A stretch of DNA of 64,000 nucleotides from JAKOQB01 sp036824465 (GCA_036824465.1 DAITAC010000003.1:1-64000), one strand, 5' to 3'. Counted from the stretch's first letter, positions 41,146-50,969 are shown. Notes: generated by a model not told the origin, from the sequence alone. Translations and numbers: made by a program.

Positions 41146-43158
41146 ATGCCGCATCCACCGAACCGGCTGGCCCGCGAGACCAGCCCTTACCTGCTGCAGC
41201 ATGCGCACAACCCCGTCGACTGGTACCCGTGGGGCGCGGAGGCGTTCGCCAAGGCGCGCGCAGAGGACAAGCCGATCCTGCTGTCGGTCGGCTATGCGAC
41301 CTGCCACTGGTGCCACGTGATGGAGCGCGAAAGCTTCGAGGATGAGGCCATCGCGCAACTGCTCAATGAGGGTTTCGTGGCGATCAAGGTCGATCGCGAA
41401 GAGCTGCCCGATGTCGACCACGTTTACATGAGTGTTCTGCAGGCGCTGACCAGTCACGGCGGCTGGCCGATGAACATGTTCCTGACCCCACAGCTCGCGC
41501 CCTTCTATGGCGGCACGTATTTTCCGCCGCGCGCGCGCCACGGACTGCCGAGCTTCGCGGACGTCCTGCAGGGCGTGCGCGATGCGTGGAGGACGCGGCG
41601 CGCCGAACTCGAGCAGCATGCGCAGTCACTGATCGAGCATGTGCGCCAGGGTGTGGCCGCCCCGCGAAGCGCGCCGGCTGATGGGCTGCATCAGCAGGCC
41701 GTCATGCTGCTTGCGCGCAGCTTCGATGAGACATACGGCGGCTTCGGCTCGGCGCCCAAGTTTCCACAGCCGCCGCTGCTGCAGTATCTGCTGACAATGG
41801 CGGCGATGGGCGAAGCGCGCGCGCGCACGATGCTGGTCACCACGCTCACGCACATGGCAGCGGGCGGGATGTACGACCAGGTCGGCGGCGGCTTCGCGCG
41901 CTATTCGACCGATGATCGCTGGCACGTGCCGCACTTCGAAAAGATGCTGTACGACAACGCGCAGCTCGTGCGCGTATACGTGGGCGCCTATCAGCTCACT
42001 GGCGATGAGCGCCTGCGCTTCGTGGCCGAGGACACGCTGGCGTATCTGCAGCGCGAGATGCGCCCGGTCGATGCCGCGGCCGCGTTCAGCTCCGCGCAGG
42101 ATGCGGATTCAGAGGGTGTCGAGGGCAAGTTCTACGTCTGGACGGCGGACGAGTTGGTTGCCGTGCTGGGTGACGACGCCGATGCCGCGCTGCGCCTGTA
42201 TGGCGTGACGCAGGAAGGCAACTGGGAGCGCGGCGTCAGTGTGCTGGAGCGGCGCGATGCGGAATCCGTACGTGCCGCACTGGGTCTGTCGCCCGACGAA
42301 TGGAGAAACGGGGAGCGCTCGGTGCGCGAGCGTCTCTATGCAGTGCGCGCAAATCGCATCTGGCCGATCACCGACGACAAGGTGCTCGCGGACTGGAACG
42401 GCATGGCGCTGCGCGCATTAGCCGAGGCCGGTCGACTGCTGGAGCGCGACGACCTGCTGCAGTCGGCGCGGGCGCTGGCAGGTTTTCTTCTCGACACGAT
42501 GCGGCGCGACGGACAGCTGTGTCACGCATGGCGTGCCGACACGCTGCGCAGCGAGGGCTACCTCTCCGATTACGCTCAGGTCGGACTCGGACTCGTCGAA
42601 CTGCACGCAGCGACCGGCGAACTCGACTGGCTGCAGTCGGCACACGAGCTATGTGGCCAGATGGTCGAGCGCTTCCACGACGCCGATGAGGGATTCTTCG
42701 ACAGCGAGCCGGGACCCCTGCCGCTGCGGGCGCGCGATCTCTTCGACGGCGCGGTGCCGTCCGGCACCGCCGCGGCATGCGAACTCCTGCTGCGCGTCGC
42801 CGGCGCCTACGAGCGCGGCGACTGGATCGACCTCGTGGAGCGGACGATCGAGCGCCAAACGGCGATCCTGGAGCGGGCACCGTCGGCGGCACCGGCCTTG
42901 TTGCACGCCCATCTGCTCAGCACGAAAGGGGGCGAGCTCGCGTTGCCGGTCGAGGATGGTGCGAGCAATGCGTTGGTGCGCGCACGTTCCGAATTCGCAC
43001 CGCTGGTGACGATCGTGTCCGGGCCGCCCGATGCCGTGCCCCTGCTGGCCGGGCGCGTTGCCGGCGAGGCTTACCTTTGTCAGCACGGCGCGTGTCAGTT
43101 GCCGGCGCGCACGCTGGAAGCACTGCGCGGTCAACTGGCGCAGCTTCACTCGTTTTGA
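41146..43158 (+). CDS. DUF255 thioredoxin-domain protein (YyaL/Spata20-like)
   Basis: 670 aa. N-terminal thioredoxin-like domain begins NRLARETSPYLLQHAHNPVD, with redox motif C53-H-W-C56. Then the (alpha/alpha)6 barrel of N-acylglucosamine-epimerase type: GGMYDQVGGGFARYSTD and HFEKMLYDNAQLV. Role is unknown, possibly protein folding or sugar metabolism. ATG 41146 with CGGAG upstream. Ends before a strong shared terminator. Confidence 0.92.
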   Translation: MPHPPNRLARETSPYLLQHAHNPVDWYPWGAEAFAKARAEDKPILLSVGYATCHWCHVMERESFEDEAIAQLLNEGFVAIKVDREELPDVDHVYMSVLQALTSHGGWPMNMFLTPQLAPFYGGTYFPPRARHGLPSFADVLQGVRDAWRTRRAELEQHAQSLIEHVRQGVAAPRSAPADGLHQQAVMLLARSFDETYGGFGSAPKFPQPPLLQYLLTMAAMGEARARTMLVTTLTHMAAGGMYDQVGGGFARYSTDDRWHVPHFEKMLYDNAQLVRVYVGAYQLTGDERLRFVAEDTLAYLQREMRPVDAAAAFSSAQDADSEGVEGKFYVWTADELVAVLGDDADAALRLYGVTQEGNWERGVSVLERRDAESVRAALGLSPDEWRNGERSVRERLYAVRANRIWPITDDKVLADWNGMALRALAEAGRLLERDDLLQSARALAGFLLDTMRRDGQLCHAWRADTLRSEGYLSDYAQVGLGLVELHAATGELDWLQSAHELCGQMVERFHDADEGFFDSEPGPLPLRARDLFDGAVPSGTAAACELLLRVAGAYERGDWIDLVERTIERQTAILERAPSAAPALLHAHLLSTKGGELALPVEDGASNALVRARSEFAPLVTIVSGPPDAVPLLAGRVAGEAYLCQHGACQLPARTLEALRGQLAQLHSF

Positions 43159-43178
43159 ATTTCGGGCGCAGAAGAAAC

Positions 43179-43201
43179 AACCCCGCCGTTGCGGCGGGGT
43201 T
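43179..43201. terminator. bidirectional terminator hairpin
   Basis: AACCCCGCCG (43179-43188) and CGGCGGGGTT (43192-43201), 10-bp perfect stem with 3-nt loop, between the converging DUF255 and beta-propeller genes. On the minus strand the stem is followed by TGTTTCTTC, a moderately U-rich tail. Confidence 0.8.
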
Positions 43202-43220
43202 GCTGCAATTCAAGGTTCGT

Positions 43221-44411
43221 CTACTGCACGCGCCCGCGCATCGATGCCGGCGGGCCCGGCAATCCGACAACCACGCCGGTGTTGACGACCGTATCGCCGT
43301 CGACGCGCAGCACGGAAATGTTGCTGTCGGCATAGTTGCCGACATAGAGCCAGTTGCCGTCCGGGCTGAAGACCGCGCCCTCGGGAACACCGGCGACCTG
43401 CACCTCGCCGGTCTTGGTGACTTTCTTGCCGTCGATCTTCAGCGTCACGACGCGCCCATTGCGGTTGTAGAACCACGAGTTCTTCGGCCCATCCGATCCG
43501 CCGAGCAGGATCGCGACCGCCATCCTGCCGTTTGGATTGACGGCAAAGCCCTCGGGCGCGTCGCCGATGACCACCTTGTCGATCGCGCGCGGTGGTGTGG
43601 CTTCGAGGTCGACGACGGTCACCGTGTCGACGTTGCCGTCGGAGCGCCCGTTGTTGCCGTTGTCAGCGGTCAGCGCCAGCTTGCCGTCCGCCGTGACGCC
43701 GAGGTTGTACGGCCAAAGACCGACGGGAACATCGCGCTTGTCATACGTCACTTTCTGGCCGTCGACGTTGAGCAGCGCCACCTTATTGCCCGGGAACTTC
43801 GCGGCCAGCGCGCGCTTTCCGTCGGGCGTGAAGACAACGGCCGCAACGTGTTCGCCTATCGCCACCGTATCGATCAGCTTGACCTGCTTGCCCTGGATCG
43901 ACAGCACGCTGATCGAGTTGTCGGCACGGTTAGCGATCAGCGCGAGATTGCCGGCAGGATTGATCGATAGACCCGACGGCTGTTTGCCGACCGCCACCGT
44001 GTCGATGTGCTTGGGCGGATTGACGGTCAGGTCGATCACATAAAGCTTGTTGTCCGGTGCCGGTTTCCAGCCAGACCCTTCCTGCGGCCATTCCATCGAG
44101 TTCGCCACGAGGCCGAGCGTTCCGTCAGGCGTGATCGCCAGATTGGTCGGTGGCCCGAACACCGAGTTCATCAGTGGCAAGCTCGCCACGATCCGCGGCC
44201 TGGCCGGATCGGTGCCGATGTCGACAATGGTGATGGAGTCCTTGCCCGGCGCAAAAAACTTCGGGTTGCCGTCGTCGCCAAACACGACCTTGTTGTCGAC
44301 GCCGACGAGCATGAACTCCGGCTTGCCGGCCGGTGGCGCGCCCGTGGCGCAGGATGCAAGAACTGCAACTGCAGCGACGGACGCTGCAAGTCGCGATATG
44401 CAAGAACACAT
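43221..44411 (-). CDS. YncE-like beta-propeller lipoprotein
   Basis: 396 aa. Lipobox VLASC (C21). The rest is a series of about seven repeats with P-DG, for example TPDGTLGLVANS, NPAGNLALIANR, TPDGKRALAAKF, SPDGNWLYVGNYAD, consistent with a 7-bladed YVTN/lactonase-type propeller. Envelope location. A GGGAG box sets the start at 44411. Binding partner unknown. Confidence 0.85.
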   Translation of the reverse strand: MCSCISRLAASVAAVAVLASCATGAPPAGKPEFMLVGVDNKVVFGDDGNPKFFAPGKDSITIVDIGTDPARPRIVASLPLMNSVFGPPTNLAITPDGTLGLVANSMEWPQEGSGWKPAPDNKLYVIDLTVNPPKHIDTVAVGKQPSGLSINPAGNLALIANRADNSISVLSIQGKQVKLIDTVAIGEHVAAVVFTPDGKRALAAKFPGNKVALLNVDGQKVTYDKRDVPVGLWPYNLGVTADGKLALTADNGNNGRSDGNVDTVTVVDLEATPPRAIDKVVIGDAPEGFAVNPNGRMAVAILLGGSDGPKNSWFYNRNGRVVTLKIDGKKVTKTGEVQVAGVPEGAVFSPDGNWLYVGNYADSNISVLRVDGDTVVNTGVVVGLPGPPASMRGRVQ

Positions 44412-44604
44412 GGTTGTCTCCCTTTTCTTGTCAGGTGCGCACCGCAGAACCCCGCGCACGACAACTACTGTACCTGCGTCGGTATGACAAAGGACCGGGC
44501 GGACAATGCGTTCGCGGGAAGGCGTGAGTGGGACGCCATGCAAGCAACCGCTTCCGTCGCCCGCGATATCTCTCTGAACACGGCCGACACCTGGAGAGCG
44601 TGAC

Positions 44605-45414
44605 ATGACACAGCCTGCTTCGAAAGCGCCGTCGACGGCGCTCATCACTGGTGCATCAGCAGGTATCGGCGCAGCGCTCGCTCGTTGTTTTGCGCGCGAT
44701 GGTCACCAGTTGGTCCTGGTCGCGCGCGGTGCGGAGAAGTTGCGAGCACTGGCCGGAACCTTGACCGCAGAGTTCGGCGGGCGGGTAGTGTCGTTGCCGG
44801 CGGATCTCACTCAACCCGACGCTGCGGCCAGGCTCGCCGCTGCGCTCAAGCGGCGGCGCCTGAGAATCGATGTGCTGGTGAACAACGCCGGTGTGCTTGC
44901 GTCAGGTCTTTTCGTGCAGATGCCGGCGCGAAGGCATCAGGACATCATCGATCTGAACGTATCTAGCCTGACCGCGATGCTGGCGCACTTTGTTCCGCCG
45001 ATGATCGAGCGCGGACACGGACGCATCCTCAACGTGGCATCGATCGCGGCTTTTCAGCCGGTGCCCACGCTGGCTACCTATGCAGCCAGCAAGGCCTACG
45101 TGTTGTCGCTATCGGAATCGCTCGCCGAGGAATTGCGCGGCACCGGCGTCACGGTCACCGCGCTGTGCCCCGGCATCACCGCCACCGACATGCTGACGAA
45201 CGCAGCGCGGGAGCACGGCCGGCTCACGCAGCTACCGGGATTTCTTGTGGGAGATGTCGATGCGGTTGCGGCCGAGGGCTACCGCGCCTGCATGAAAGGC
45301 GAAGTCATCGTGGTGCCGGGCGTCGTCAATCGCGCGACGGCGGCGGCGGCGCGCGCAGCGCCCAAATGGCTCGTCAGGCGCGTTGGGGGTGCGCTGGGGC
45401 GCAAGGTGCTTTGA
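44605..45414 (+). CDS. short-chain dehydrogenase (DltE-like)
   Basis: 269 aa. TGASAGIG (15-22), NNAG, active-site NVASIAAF ... YAASKAY, with Tyr and Lys. The C-terminal GEVIVVPGVVNRATAAAARA is usual in the DltE-like subgroup. GGAGAG lies before the ATG. Divergent from the propeller lipoprotein. Confidence 0.9.
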   Translation: MTQPASKAPSTALITGASAGIGAALARCFARDGHQLVLVARGAEKLRALAGTLTAEFGGRVVSLPADLTQPDAAARLAAALKRRRLRIDVLVNNAGVLASGLFVQMPARRHQDIIDLNVSSLTAMLAHFVPPMIERGHGRILNVASIAAFQPVPTLATYAASKAYVLSLSESLAEELRGTGVTVTALCPGITATDMLTNAAREHGRLTQLPGFLVGDVDAVAAEGYRACMKGEVIVVPGVVNRATAAAARAAPKWLVRRVGGALGRKVL

Positions 45415-45587
45415 TCAGCGCAATGCCGCGCTGGGAGCGCCGCGGGCTGCTCGCGTCGACATCGCCTTGCGGTTTGGCACTACCTTTCCTCCCGGTTGGC
45501 GTAATAAGGACAGTATGCGGTGCGCTTCGTGACCGCGAGATGTTGAGTTTCAACCAAGGCCACGACAGCGACCGAGAGGGAGGCGAG

Positions 45588-46025
45588 ATGAAACGCGCAA
45601 CAATCGCTGCAGTTCTCGGCGGGACTGCTGCTGCTTTTCTATCCTGCGCCGCGCTGGGCCAGACCAGAGCCGACTATGGCAAGGCAGAGTATTACTCGAA
45701 CTGCGCTGTATGCCACGGCCTGAGCGGCAAAGGCGAAGGTTCGTTTGGTGAGGTGCTGAAGGCTGCGATGCCTGACCTGACAACGATCGCCAAACGCAAT
45801 GGGGGTGTCTTCCCAGTGGACCGCGTCATGATGAACATCGATGGTCGTGCCACCCCCAGGGCGCACGGTACGAGCGAAATGCCGATCTGGGGCAACGACT
45901 ACAGCCTTAAGGGCGGCCAATACTTTAGGGGCTTCACGGACTACTCGCCGGTCGACGTCGAGTCGTATGTCCGCGTGCGGATTCTGGCGCTGATCGACTA
46001 CCTGCACCGGCTGCAGGTGATGTAG
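45588..46025 (+). CDS. secreted c-type cytochrome
   Basis: 145 aa. Signal peptide about residues 1-25 (SCAALGQ), haem motif C39-A-V-C42-H43, and a distal Met97 in SEMPIWG as likely axial ligand. A single-domain class I-like cytochrome. GGAGG before the ATG. Partner unknown; not close to any oxidase gene. Confidence 0.88.
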   Translation: MKRATIAAVLGGTAAAFLSCAALGQTRADYGKAEYYSNCAVCHGLSGKGEGSFGEVLKAAMPDLTTIAKRNGGVFPVDRVMMNIDGRATPRAHGTSEMPIWGNDYSLKGGQYFRGFTDYSPVDVESYVRVRILALIDYLHRLQVM

Positions 46026-46204
46026 GCACAAAGAACCCACTACCGACAACTTCCTCAAAACGTGGCGTTTCGTAGATTCGACGCCAGGCGGAGGCGATTG
46101 CTTGCGTGAACTGAGGGCAGATGGGCGTACCCGTCAGCGCCTCGTCGGGGCTGAGTTGCCCCACTTGAAGGTTTGCGCAGCGCTGAAGGCGAAGCAGCAA
46201 CTGC
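46026..46204. other. intergenic, no gene seen
   Basis: Between convergent cytochrome and L,D-transpeptidase genes. No strong terminator hairpin found. Confidence 0.4.
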
Positions 46205-47920
46205 CTAACGAGTCGCGCCGGCTGTGCGTCGCTCCATGTCAAGCGGAGCGAACCGAAACGGTGCCGCCAGCGCGCGGATGATGGCGCCGTCGCGCGCATA
46301 CAGGTCGGGACGGAACTGCAGCGTGCCTTCGGTGGCCACACTCGCGGTGAAATAGAGCAGCAGCACCGGGACTGTGCGGCGCACGGGGATCGTCTGGGTT
46401 CTGCCGGTGGCGATTGCCTCGCGCAGGTGCTCCTCGGTCCATTGCGCCGGATCGTCGAGCAGCAGCAGCGCGAGCTCGAGCGGCTTTTCAATCCGGATGC
46501 AACCCGAACTGAATGCGCGCACGGTGCGCTCGAAGAGCAGCCGCGACGGCGTGTCGTGCAGGTACACGGAGTGCTCGTTCGGGAACATGAACTTCACGCC
46601 GCCGAGCGGGTTCTCCCGTCCCGGTGCCTGGACGATCTGATACGGGAAGGCCCGCGGCCGCTCCCGGTATTGCGCCCAGTCGATGCCAGCCGCGTCCACA
46701 ACCTGTCCCGCGGAACTGACGACGCGCATGTTCTGGCGTTGCAGGTAAGCCGGGTCCTTGGTCACCTTGGGCAGCACGTCTTCGCGCAGGATGGTGGGCG
46801 GAACGTTCCACTCCGGATTCAGCACCAGGTACTTCATCCGCGCCCGAAACTCGGGCGTGGTGCGATACGGCCGGCCCACGATCACGCGTGATGACCACGC
46901 GAGCCGCTCGTCGAGCCAAAGCTGCGCCCGGAAGCCCGCAATGTCCACCAGCAGGAAGTCGCCCGCGAGTTCGCGCGAAATCCAGCGCAGCCGCTCCAGA
47001 TTGGCACGCACCTGCGCGATGCGATCGGCGAGGCCGACGTTCAGCGCCGTCAGGGTGGAAGCACCCACCACGCCGTCGGGCTCCAGGCCGTGGCGCGACT
47101 GAAAGCGCCGTACCGCAGATTCGAGCGTGGCATCGAAGCGGGTCGGGTCGTCCGCATCGACCGCAAGATCACCGCTCGCTCGCAGCCTCTCGTGCAACTG
47201 CGCCACCCGGCTGCCGCTTGCACCCATTTCGAGCTTGGGTCCGGAGACGACCGTGCGCCAGCCGCCGGCGTGCTCGACACCGCGCAACCGCGCCAGCGCA
47301 CCGCGCAGGTCGCGATACATCGGCAGTCGCGGCGCAAGATCCTCGAGCGCCGCCGCCGGATCAATCGCTTCGACCAGCGCCGCCAGAGCCGCTGCCGGAT
47401 CCAAGCCGTCGAGCGTGCGCGCAAAGTTCCAACCGCCGCGCAGCGAACGCGGATCGGCCTTGCCGAAATACAGGTGATAGGCCAGCCGCACCAGCGCATC
47501 GGTCAGCAGCAGATCACGCTGCGCCAGCTCGCGCGCGAAATTGCCTGAGACAGGACGCAGGCGGGCGAGCGCTTCGAGGTGATAGTCGCGCGGATCGAGC
47601 CCATGCGTGCTGCTCGCTTCAAGTGCCGCCTGCAGCGCGCGCGCACGTTGCGCATCGGCCCACAGCGGCACAAAGCCGCGTCGCTCGTAAAGTTGTGCCA
47701 CCAGCGTGCGCGCCGCGATCGAACCCGCGCCGATCTGCGAGTCGCCGCTCGTGCGCAGGATTTCAACGCGCTCGCGCAGAGCCTCGATCAAGGGATCGGC
47801 GGCGTTCGCGACCGGCGGGCCGGCGCAGACAAGTGCAGCCGCCGCAATGAATGCGAGCCGGACTCCCATACCGATCAGCCAAACACGTGAGCGCCGCGCC
47901 GCGGAAAGACGAGGTAGCAT
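46205..47920 (-). CDS. L,D-transpeptidase (YcbB/LdtD type)
   Basis: 571 aa from the ATG at 47920. N-terminal signal/anchor (about 13-40), a scaffold domain (about 60-250), a peptidoglycan-binding domain (SRVAQLHERLRASGD..FQSRHGLEPDGVVG) and the YkuD catalytic domain with His455 and Cys474 in SSGCIRI. Makes 3-3 peptidoglycan cross-links in the periplasm. Start uncertain: 47869 (directly at a normal signal peptide) or 47935 also fit, none with a clear ribosome site. Confidence 0.88.
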   Translation of the reverse strand: MLPRLSAARRSRVWLIGMGVRLAFIAAAALVCAGPPVANAADPLIEALRERVEILRTSGDSQIGAGSIAARTLVAQLYERRGFVPLWADAQRARALQAALEASSTHGLDPRDYHLEALARLRPVSGNFARELAQRDLLLTDALVRLAYHLYFGKADPRSLRGGWNFARTLDGLDPAAALAALVEAIDPAAALEDLAPRLPMYRDLRGALARLRGVEHAGGWRTVVSGPKLEMGASGSRVAQLHERLRASGDLAVDADDPTRFDATLESAVRRFQSRHGLEPDGVVGASTLTALNVGLADRIAQVRANLERLRWISRELAGDFLLVDIAGFRAQLWLDERLAWSSRVIVGRPYRTTPEFRARMKYLVLNPEWNVPPTILREDVLPKVTKDPAYLQRQNMRVVSSAGQVVDAAGIDWAQYRERPRAFPYQIVQAPGRENPLGGVKFMFPNEHSVYLHDTPSRLLFERTVRAFSSGCIRIEKPLELALLLLDDPAQWTEEHLREAIATGRTQTIPVRRTVPVLLLYFTASVATEGTLQFRPDLYARDGAIIRALAAPFRFAPLDMERRTAGATR

Positions 47921-48518
47921 GCGCGGCCGCCGCATCCGTTCGTCAATCGACTCGCTTCGCATGCAGGATCTCGCACGGCCACATCCAGTTACGACGCACC
48001 GTCGGCACGTGCTGCGCGCGCTCGGCCTGGGTGCGCTTGCGCTCGCATTGCCGTTCGCGCCGGAAGCATGGGCCACGGCGCCCCGTTCGATTTCCTTCTA
48101 TCACACGCACACCGGCGAGCGCTTGAGCCTGGTCTATTTCGATGCCGGCAACTACCTGCCTGATGCGCTGGCATCGCTCAACCGGCTGCTGCGCGACTTT
48201 CGAACCGGCGACATGAGCGAGATCGATGCGCGCCTGTTCGACACGCTGCACGCGCTGAATCTGGCGTGCGGACCGGGTACCTACGAAGTCATCTCGGGCT
48301 TCCGGTCGGTGCGCACCAACGCGCTGCTTCGCAGTCACAGCAACGGCGTGGCGACCAACAGCCTGCATACACAGGGACGCGCAATCGACGTGCGCCTCAC
48401 CGGCCGCGACACGCGCCGCCTGCGCGACGCCGCGGTTGCACTTGCGCAGGGCGGCGTCGGTTACTACGCCAGCTCCGATTTCGTGCACCTGGATACGGGG
48501 CGGGCGCGCACCTGGTAG
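47919..48518 (+). CDS. DUF882 (peptidase M15-like) Tat-exported protein
   Basis: 199 aa from the ATG at 47919, which has GAGGT 4 nt upstream; 47961 is an alternative. A twin-arginine signal (HRRHVLRALGLG) precedes the M15-like/DUF882 core: FRSVRTNALLRSHSNGVA, SLHTQGRAIDVRL and SSDFVHLDTG giving the H-x6-D ... H zinc ligand set. Related to MepK, a DD/LD-endopeptidase that cuts 3-3 cross-links; it is divergent from the L,D-transpeptidase making them. Its start codon overlaps that of the transpeptidase on the other strand (CATG at 47918-47921). Confidence 0.88.
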   Translation: MRGRRIRSSIDSLRMQDLARPHPVTTHRRHVLRALGLGALALALPFAPEAWATAPRSISFYHTHTGERLSLVYFDAGNYLPDALASLNRLLRDFRTGDMSEIDARLFDTLHALNLACGPGTYEVISGFRSVRTNALLRSHSNGVATNSLHTQGRAIDVRLTGRDTRRLRDAAVALAQGGVGYYASSDFVHLDTGRARTW

Positions 48519-48673
48519 ACCGGGTAGCCGCTCGCTCGGCACCCACCGGTCGCCGCACGGCGAGCGAATCTGCCGCTAAAGGCCCATACTTGCGGGTTCG
48601 GGGCGCGGGCCCGTGCCCCCAATGGCGGCACTTGGGCGGTTCACTTGCGCTCATCTGCATTACAGGAGAATCG

Positions 48674-49384
48674 ATGCGCAAATCACACCAATCCATTGCC
48701 AAGGTGTTTCTTCCCCCCAGCCTGATGAACTGGACCGACGAGAAGCTAGCGTCGTTGAGCGAGGAGCAACTGCTCAGCCTGTTGGGGAATCTGAAAGTCC
48801 AGCGCGAGTCCGGCCGGGTGCACGCTGAAACCGCGGACGATGTCACCCGCCGCATCACTGAACGCCTGCCCGCCAGGGCACTCGCCGTGCGCCGCAAGCG
48901 GGCGCGCAGACATGTGCTGCTCGATGCGAAAGTCGCCCTGCAACTACGCGGCCTGGCCGCGGAACTCGGCCTGCGCTACGACTTGAGCGCAGAGACGGCC
49001 CGCCAGCAGTCCGCCGGCACCAAGGGCTTCAAGCCACAGGCGCTGACGGACAAGCTCGGCGCAGCCCGCACCAGCAGTGCCACCAAGGACGGTCGCACCA
49101 CGGTCGAACGATTCATCTCGTACCGTGTGCGCGATTCGATGGCGAATCTGGCGTTCGTGCTGCTGCCCGATCAGCCGAACGAGGCCGGGCGCTATGTGCT
49201 GATGGCGACCGATGACCTGCTGGAAGACGCGGCGCCGGAGAGTGAATTTGCGCCGCTCGCACAGGATTACGCCTGGTCCGAACAATCGCGCGAGCGCATG
49301 CGCGCGCTGCCGGCCGCCGATTTCGCGGAAGCCAAACGCCTGTACGAGGCGCTGATCGCGCGCGTGGCGACGAAGCTGGAGTAA
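48674..49384 (+). CDS. hypothetical protein, 236 aa
   Basis: Soluble, helical, Ala/Arg/Leu-rich; no recognised domain. It begins MRKSHQSIAKVFLPPSLMNW and carries RRITERLPARALAVRRKRAR. GGAG stands 6 nt upstream of the ATG. It is 15 bp before dinB on the same strand, so possibly linked with DNA damage response, but nothing in the sequence proves this. Confidence 0.75.
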   Translation: MRKSHQSIAKVFLPPSLMNWTDEKLASLSEEQLLSLLGNLKVQRESGRVHAETADDVTRRITERLPARALAVRRKRARRHVLLDAKVALQLRGLAAELGLRYDLSAETARQQSAGTKGFKPQALTDKLGAARTSSATKDGRTTVERFISYRVRDSMANLAFVLLPDQPNEAGRYVLMATDDLLEDAAPESEFAPLAQDYAWSEQSRERMRALPAADFAEAKRLYEALIARVATKLE

Positions 49385-49399
49385 GGCGGTGGAGGTGCT

Positions 49400-50650
49400 G
49401 TGACGCTGTCGAGTGCGGCGTTCCAGCGGATTGACGCGCGTCGCGTCATCGCGCACCTCGACATGGACGCGTTTTACGCCTCGGTCGAACTGCTGCGCTA
49501 TCCGGAACTGCGCGGGCTGCCGGTCGTGATCGGCGGCGGCGCGCGGCACCAACCGGCGTGGGAAACGGACCCGGCCTCAGGGGAAAGACGGCGTCGCTTT
49601 GCGCGGCTGCGCGATTACACCGGGCGCGGCGTGATCACGACCGCCACCTATGAGGCGCGCGCCTTCGGCGTGAACTCGGCGATGGGGATGATGAAGGCGG
49701 CAAAGCTCGCGCCGGACGCCGTGCTGCTGCCGGTGGATTTCGACGAATACCGCAAGTACTCGCGCCTGTTCAAGGCGGCCGTACGTGAGATTGCACCGGT
49801 GGTCGAGGATCGCGGCATCGATGAGATCTACATCGATCTGACCGACGTGGTCGCCGCGCGCCTGGGCGATGCGCAGGACACCGATGCGGAAGCCGATGCC
49901 TGGTGGTGCGCGCGCGAAGTCGCGCGTGAACTGAAGCAGGCGGTGCGCACGACGACGGGCTTGTCGTGCTCGATCGGTCTGGCGCCGAACAAGCTGATCG
50001 CCAAGATGGCCTCGGAACTGGACAAACCCGACGGGCTCGCCGTCGTTACCGAGAACGACATCGCATCGCGCATCTGGCCGCTGCCGGCGCGCAAGATCAA
50101 CGGCGTCGGCCCCAAGTCCGCCGCCAGGCTTGCGCAGCTTGGCATTGCGACGATCGGCGACCTGGCACAGGCCGACGCCGCTTGGCTGATCGAGCATTTC
50201 GGCGCGAGCTACGGCACGTGGCTGCACGATGCCGCCCACGGCCGCGACGATCGACCGGTGGTCACGGCCAGCGAGCCCGTGTCGATGAGCCGCGAGACCA
50301 CCTTCGAGCGCGACCTGCATGCGGTGCGCGACCGCGCGGCCTTGTCCCAGGTCTTCACCGAACTTTGCGTCGAGGTCAGCGACGATCTGCGCCGCAAGCA
50401 CTATGTCGGAAAGAACGTTGCGATCAAGCTGCGCTTCGAGGACTTTCGCACCGTGACGCGCGCCAAGACGCTCGCCACGCCCACTGATGACCCGAAGGTG
50501 ATTCGTCGTGCCGCCGGCGAATGCCTGAAGCGCGTCGAGTTCGCCAAGCGCATCCGACTGTTGGGCGTGCGTGTGGGGGCACTTTCCCGCGCGGCTGACA
50601 TGGATGCGAACGCCGGGCCAGCGCCGCGCGAGACGGAGCTGTTCGAGTAG
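49400..50650 (+). CDS. dinB: Y-family DNA polymerase IV (DinB) with insertion
   Basis: 416 aa, GTG start. Catalytic acids: D21 (HLDMDAFYASVE), D141-E142 (GIDEIYIDLTD). An unusual insertion of about 25-28 residues (48-76, ARHQPAWETDPASGERRRR) interrupts the usual GG-xRG-V-S-YEAR segment. The C-terminus ends ETELFE, perhaps a clamp-binding motif. Translesion polymerase that is usually SOS-induced; no LexA box was looked for successfully in the short upstream gap. Confidence 0.92.
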   Translation: MTLSSAAFQRIDARRVIAHLDMDAFYASVELLRYPELRGLPVVIGGGARHQPAWETDPASGERRRRFARLRDYTGRGVITTATYEARAFGVNSAMGMMKAAKLAPDAVLLPVDFDEYRKYSRLFKAAVREIAPVVEDRGIDEIYIDLTDVVAARLGDAQDTDAEADAWWCAREVARELKQAVRTTTGLSCSIGLAPNKLIAKMASELDKPDGLAVVTENDIASRIWPLPARKINGVGPKSAARLAQLGIATIGDLAQADAAWLIEHFGASYGTWLHDAAHGRDDRPVVTASEPVSMSRETTFERDLHAVRDRAALSQVFTELCVEVSDDLRRKHYVGKNVAIKLRFEDFRTVTRAKTLATPTDDPKVIRRAAGECLKRVEFAKRIRLLGVRVGALSRAADMDANAGPAPRETELFE

Positions 50651-50675
50651 CGCGCGGCGGCGCTGCAGCTACTTG

Positions 50676-50860
50676 TAGACGCGGCTTCGGCGACACGGGC
50701 GGCCGCGGCCGCGAGATCTTCTTCATCTTCCCGCAGCGATTCACGCACCGCGTCGGCGACGAGTTCCGAGATCGAGCGGTGCGTGCTGGCGGCCTTGAGT
50801 CGCAACGCCTGATGCGCGGCCGCATCAAGGTAGAGGGTGACGCGCGTTGTGGAGTCGACG
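50676..50860 (-). pseudogene. remnant of a ribbon-helix-helix antitoxin
   Basis: The minus frame reads STTRVTLYLDAAAHQALRLK, then STHRSISELVADAVRESLRE, a clear RHH DNA-binding domain with the expected beta strand and two helices. No start codon is found upstream before a stop, and after DEEDLAAAAARVAEA the sequence leaves the family and runs into dinB. No toxin gene follows. Broken antitoxin of a lost toxin-antitoxin pair. Confidence 0.6.
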
Positions 50861-50969
50861 ACCGTCGAAGCGGCGCTTACGGTGCGACACTGTGGCGCTG
50901 CGACGTTTCGACGTTACGACGCTTTGTCCACGACGCCATGCAGAACCGGAGTCCGCACGCCGTAGCCCC

